From NCBI GenBank assembly GCA_902773325.1, contig CACYDW010000060.1, positions 1-34,784 on the forward strand: 34,784 bases of DNA. The letters are read 5' to 3'. The stretch is from an uncultured Ruminococcus sp. GTDB lineage: Bacteria > Bacillota > Clostridia > Oscillospirales > Acutalibacteraceae. Under the pieces are notes generated by a model. The model was not told the DNA's origin, searched no databases, and saw nothing but the letters and a program-made list of their open reading frames with translations. A program made the translations under genes and the position numbers. Of the stretch, positions 33,424-34,784 are shown piece after piece; the stretch's first letter is position 1; each line of letters opens with the position of its first letter.

Positions 33424-34597
33424 TATATTCATAAACACATTCAGAGTCCTGCTCAGAAAAAAGGGAAGAACGCTCCTGACACTGGCGGGGATCGCAGTAG
33501 GTATTGCGTCAGTGATCGTCATCAATACGGTCAGTCGCTGCGGCAGTGAAGCGGTGTCGGGAGAAATAGACGGATTAGGAATGGGCGGCATCATCATCAG
33601 CCTTGAAAAGCCGTCTGCAAGGCTTGGCAGCACGGAACGGGAGCTGATACAGTCGCTGCCTTACGTTGAATATGCCATGCCCCTTGTTTTTGAAACCACA
33701 GACGCATATATACGGAATGAGAAGTCGGAGGTATACCTTTGGGGAATCGACAAAAGTGCAAAGGACGTTATATCACTAAAGCTTGAAAACGGACGGTTTA
33801 TCAATTCGGGGGATATTTCATCAGCGTCGAAGGTTTGCATGATCGATTCGGCATTTGCAAAGAAATCCTTTGGCACGGTAAAGGCGGCAGGCAAAACGAT
33901 CACCCTTCACAGCGGCAGCACAAGCAGTGAATATACCGTTGCAGGTGTGATCCGCACAGGCAGCGGTCTGCTGCAAAACGTAATGGGTTCTTATATGCCG
34001 GCCTTTGTTTATCTTCCCTATACTACCATGCAGAATAATCTTGGCAGCAGCAATTTTACCCAGATTGCCGTCAGACTTGCAGATGGTGTGGATAATGCCC
34101 GTGCGGGAAAAAACATCATCAGCGCATTGGAGCGTGAAACCGGCATGAAGGGTGCATATACCTATTCCGACCTTGCACAGCAAAAGGAAAATATCGGCAA
34201 TATCATCGGTATTTTTACGGCTGTGTTAAGTGCGATCGGAATGATCTCGCTTTTGGTGGCAGGGCTGAGCATTATGAATGTCATGCTGGTGTCCGTGACG
34301 GAGCAGACAAAAATCATCGGCATCAAGAAGGCACTGGGTGCTTCACGCAGTATGGTGGTGCTGGAATTCCTGTTTGAAGCGGTCATTCTGACCCTGACAG
34401 GCGGTATCATCGGTGCTGCTGCGGGTATTGTACTTTCTGCCGTCGGTGCTGCCATGCTTGGGTTGACATGGACTCTGGGAATTGATATAATCATTCATAC
34501 CTTGATATTTTCGATAGCCGTAGGTGTTGTTTTTGGAATCTATCCGGCATTGAAGGCAGCAAGGCTGCGTCCTGTGGATGCACTGAGAAACTGTTAA
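33416..34597 (+). CDS. MacB/FtsX-type ABC transporter permease
   Basis: 393 aa. First membrane helix near residues 20-42 (KKGRTLLTLAGIAVGIASVI), a large extracytoplasmic MacB_PCD-like domain to about 265, then three C-terminal helices with the FtsX signature (MNVMLVSVTEQTKIIGIKKA) and the usual PVDALRNC end. No ATPase domain is fused. ATG 33416 follows GGAG by 7 nt and overlaps the adaptor gene, so the two are coupled. The matching ATPase would be expected directly adjacent and is not present before the window ends. Confidence 0.92.
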   Translation: MLDIFINTFRVLLRKKGRTLLTLAGIAVGIASVIVINTVSRCGSEAVSGEIDGLGMGGIIISLEKPSARLGSTERELIQSLPYVEYAMPLVFETTDAYIRNEKSEVYLWGIDKSAKDVISLKLENGRFINSGDISSASKVCMIDSAFAKKSFGTVKAAGKTITLHSGSTSSEYTVAGVIRTGSGLLQNVMGSYMPAFVYLPYTTMQNNLGSSNFTQIAVRLADGVDNARAGKNIISALERETGMKGAYTYSDLAQQKENIGNIIGIFTAVLSAIGMISLLVAGLSIMNVMLVSVTEQTKIIGIKKALGASRSMVVLEFLFEAVILTLTGGIIGAAAGIVLSAVGAAMLGLTWTLGIDIIIHTLIFSIAVGVVFGIYPALKAARLRPVDALRNC

Positions 34598-34784
34598 GAG
34601 CCTGTTTAATATCTGTGCTGTACGGATTTTTGAAGCGTCATTTTTTCGATAACAAGAAAAAATATGCGGTGCTAAGATTTTAATACTAATATCAGACAGA
34701 CAGGGCGAAAAAGATTTGAGCGGAAAATTTCGCAGAGCGAGGCGGAAGACGCCGCTTGGCTGGCGCCAAGCAAGGATGACAACG
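34598..34784. other. Gene-free right edge with three consecutive hairpins
   Basis: No ORF follows the permease. From 34720 three short inverted repeats come in a row: GCG/CGC around GAAAATTT (34720-34733), GGCG-GAAGA-CGCC (34741-34753) and GCTTGGC-TGGC-GCCAAGC (34754-34771). The pattern resembles a repetitive palindromic element or the end of a mobile element continuing past the window. Confidence 0.4.

Noticed and set aside
1-34784. CRISPR arrays, prophage or integrase genes
   Set aside because: No regularly spaced direct repeats, no Cas, phage structural or recombinase motifs were seen in any frame.

Overview
The window looks like chromosomal DNA from a low- to mid-GC Gram-positive gut Clostridium relative, most plausibly a Ruminococcus-like member of the Oscillospiraceae. 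Four things point that way: the pyrH-frr-uppS-cdsA-dxr-rseP-ispG-polC order with a PolC-type replicative polymerase, a lysine riboswitch over dap genes, the short clostridial form of ThiC, and strong AGGAGG ribosome binding sites with TTGACA/TATAAT promoters. The genus is an inference; no rRNA is present. Most of the window is core metabolism and information processing. Accessory features are few: a transposon-end-like structure at the left edge, a DinJ/YafQ-type toxin-antitoxin pair, a tandem lipoprotein duplication, two copies of a 123-124 nt interspersed element, and a hairpin-rich right edge.

Layout. 1-74 carries nested hairpins like the right end of an IS200/IS605-type element. rodA (218-1390) is followed by a 300-nt non-coding stretch and the coupled thiamin genes thiD-thiC (1767-3880). 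Next comes a low-GC block: a 51-codon ORF translationally overlapped with the first of two tandem paralogous lipoprotein genes (4151-5909). On the minus strand, a lysine-riboswitch operon asd-dapA-dapB-ACT protein (9808 down to 6040) makes and probably senses lysine-pathway intermediates, and pckA (ATP-type PEP carboxykinase) lies upstream on the same strand. tRNA-Arg(CCU), queA, the toxin-antitoxin pair, an EamA transporter, a CorC/HlyC-type membrane protein, a ComEC-like metallo-beta-lactamase-fold protein and a TerB-like protein run on the plus strand.

The long plus-strand cluster 18174-28984 joins UMP kinase, ribosome recycling factor, undecaprenyl-diphosphate synthase, CDP-diglyceride synthase, two MEP isoprenoid enzymes (Dxr, IspG), the RseP site-2 protease and PolC. 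It links isoprenoid supply with the undecaprenyl carrier lipid and phospholipid synthesis, as in other Firmicutes. A zinc-ribbon membrane protein follows. On the minus strand, a sugar-phosphate-isomerase-like protein, nrdR and an amidohydrolase form a probable operon. 32040-32412 contains a promoter-hairpin-pyrimidine tract-terminator arrangement that looks like a small RNA gene. The window ends with a HlyD/MacA-type adaptor overlapping a MacB/FtsX-type permease, with no ATPase gene visible.

The strongest candidates for something undescribed are the duplicated 123-124 nt element placed just after stop codons, the detached aspartokinase-type ACT protein in the lysine operon, the small-RNA-like locus at 32168-32316, and the lipoprotein tandem with its upstream small ORF. 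Everything was read by eye; no similarity search or folding program was run.
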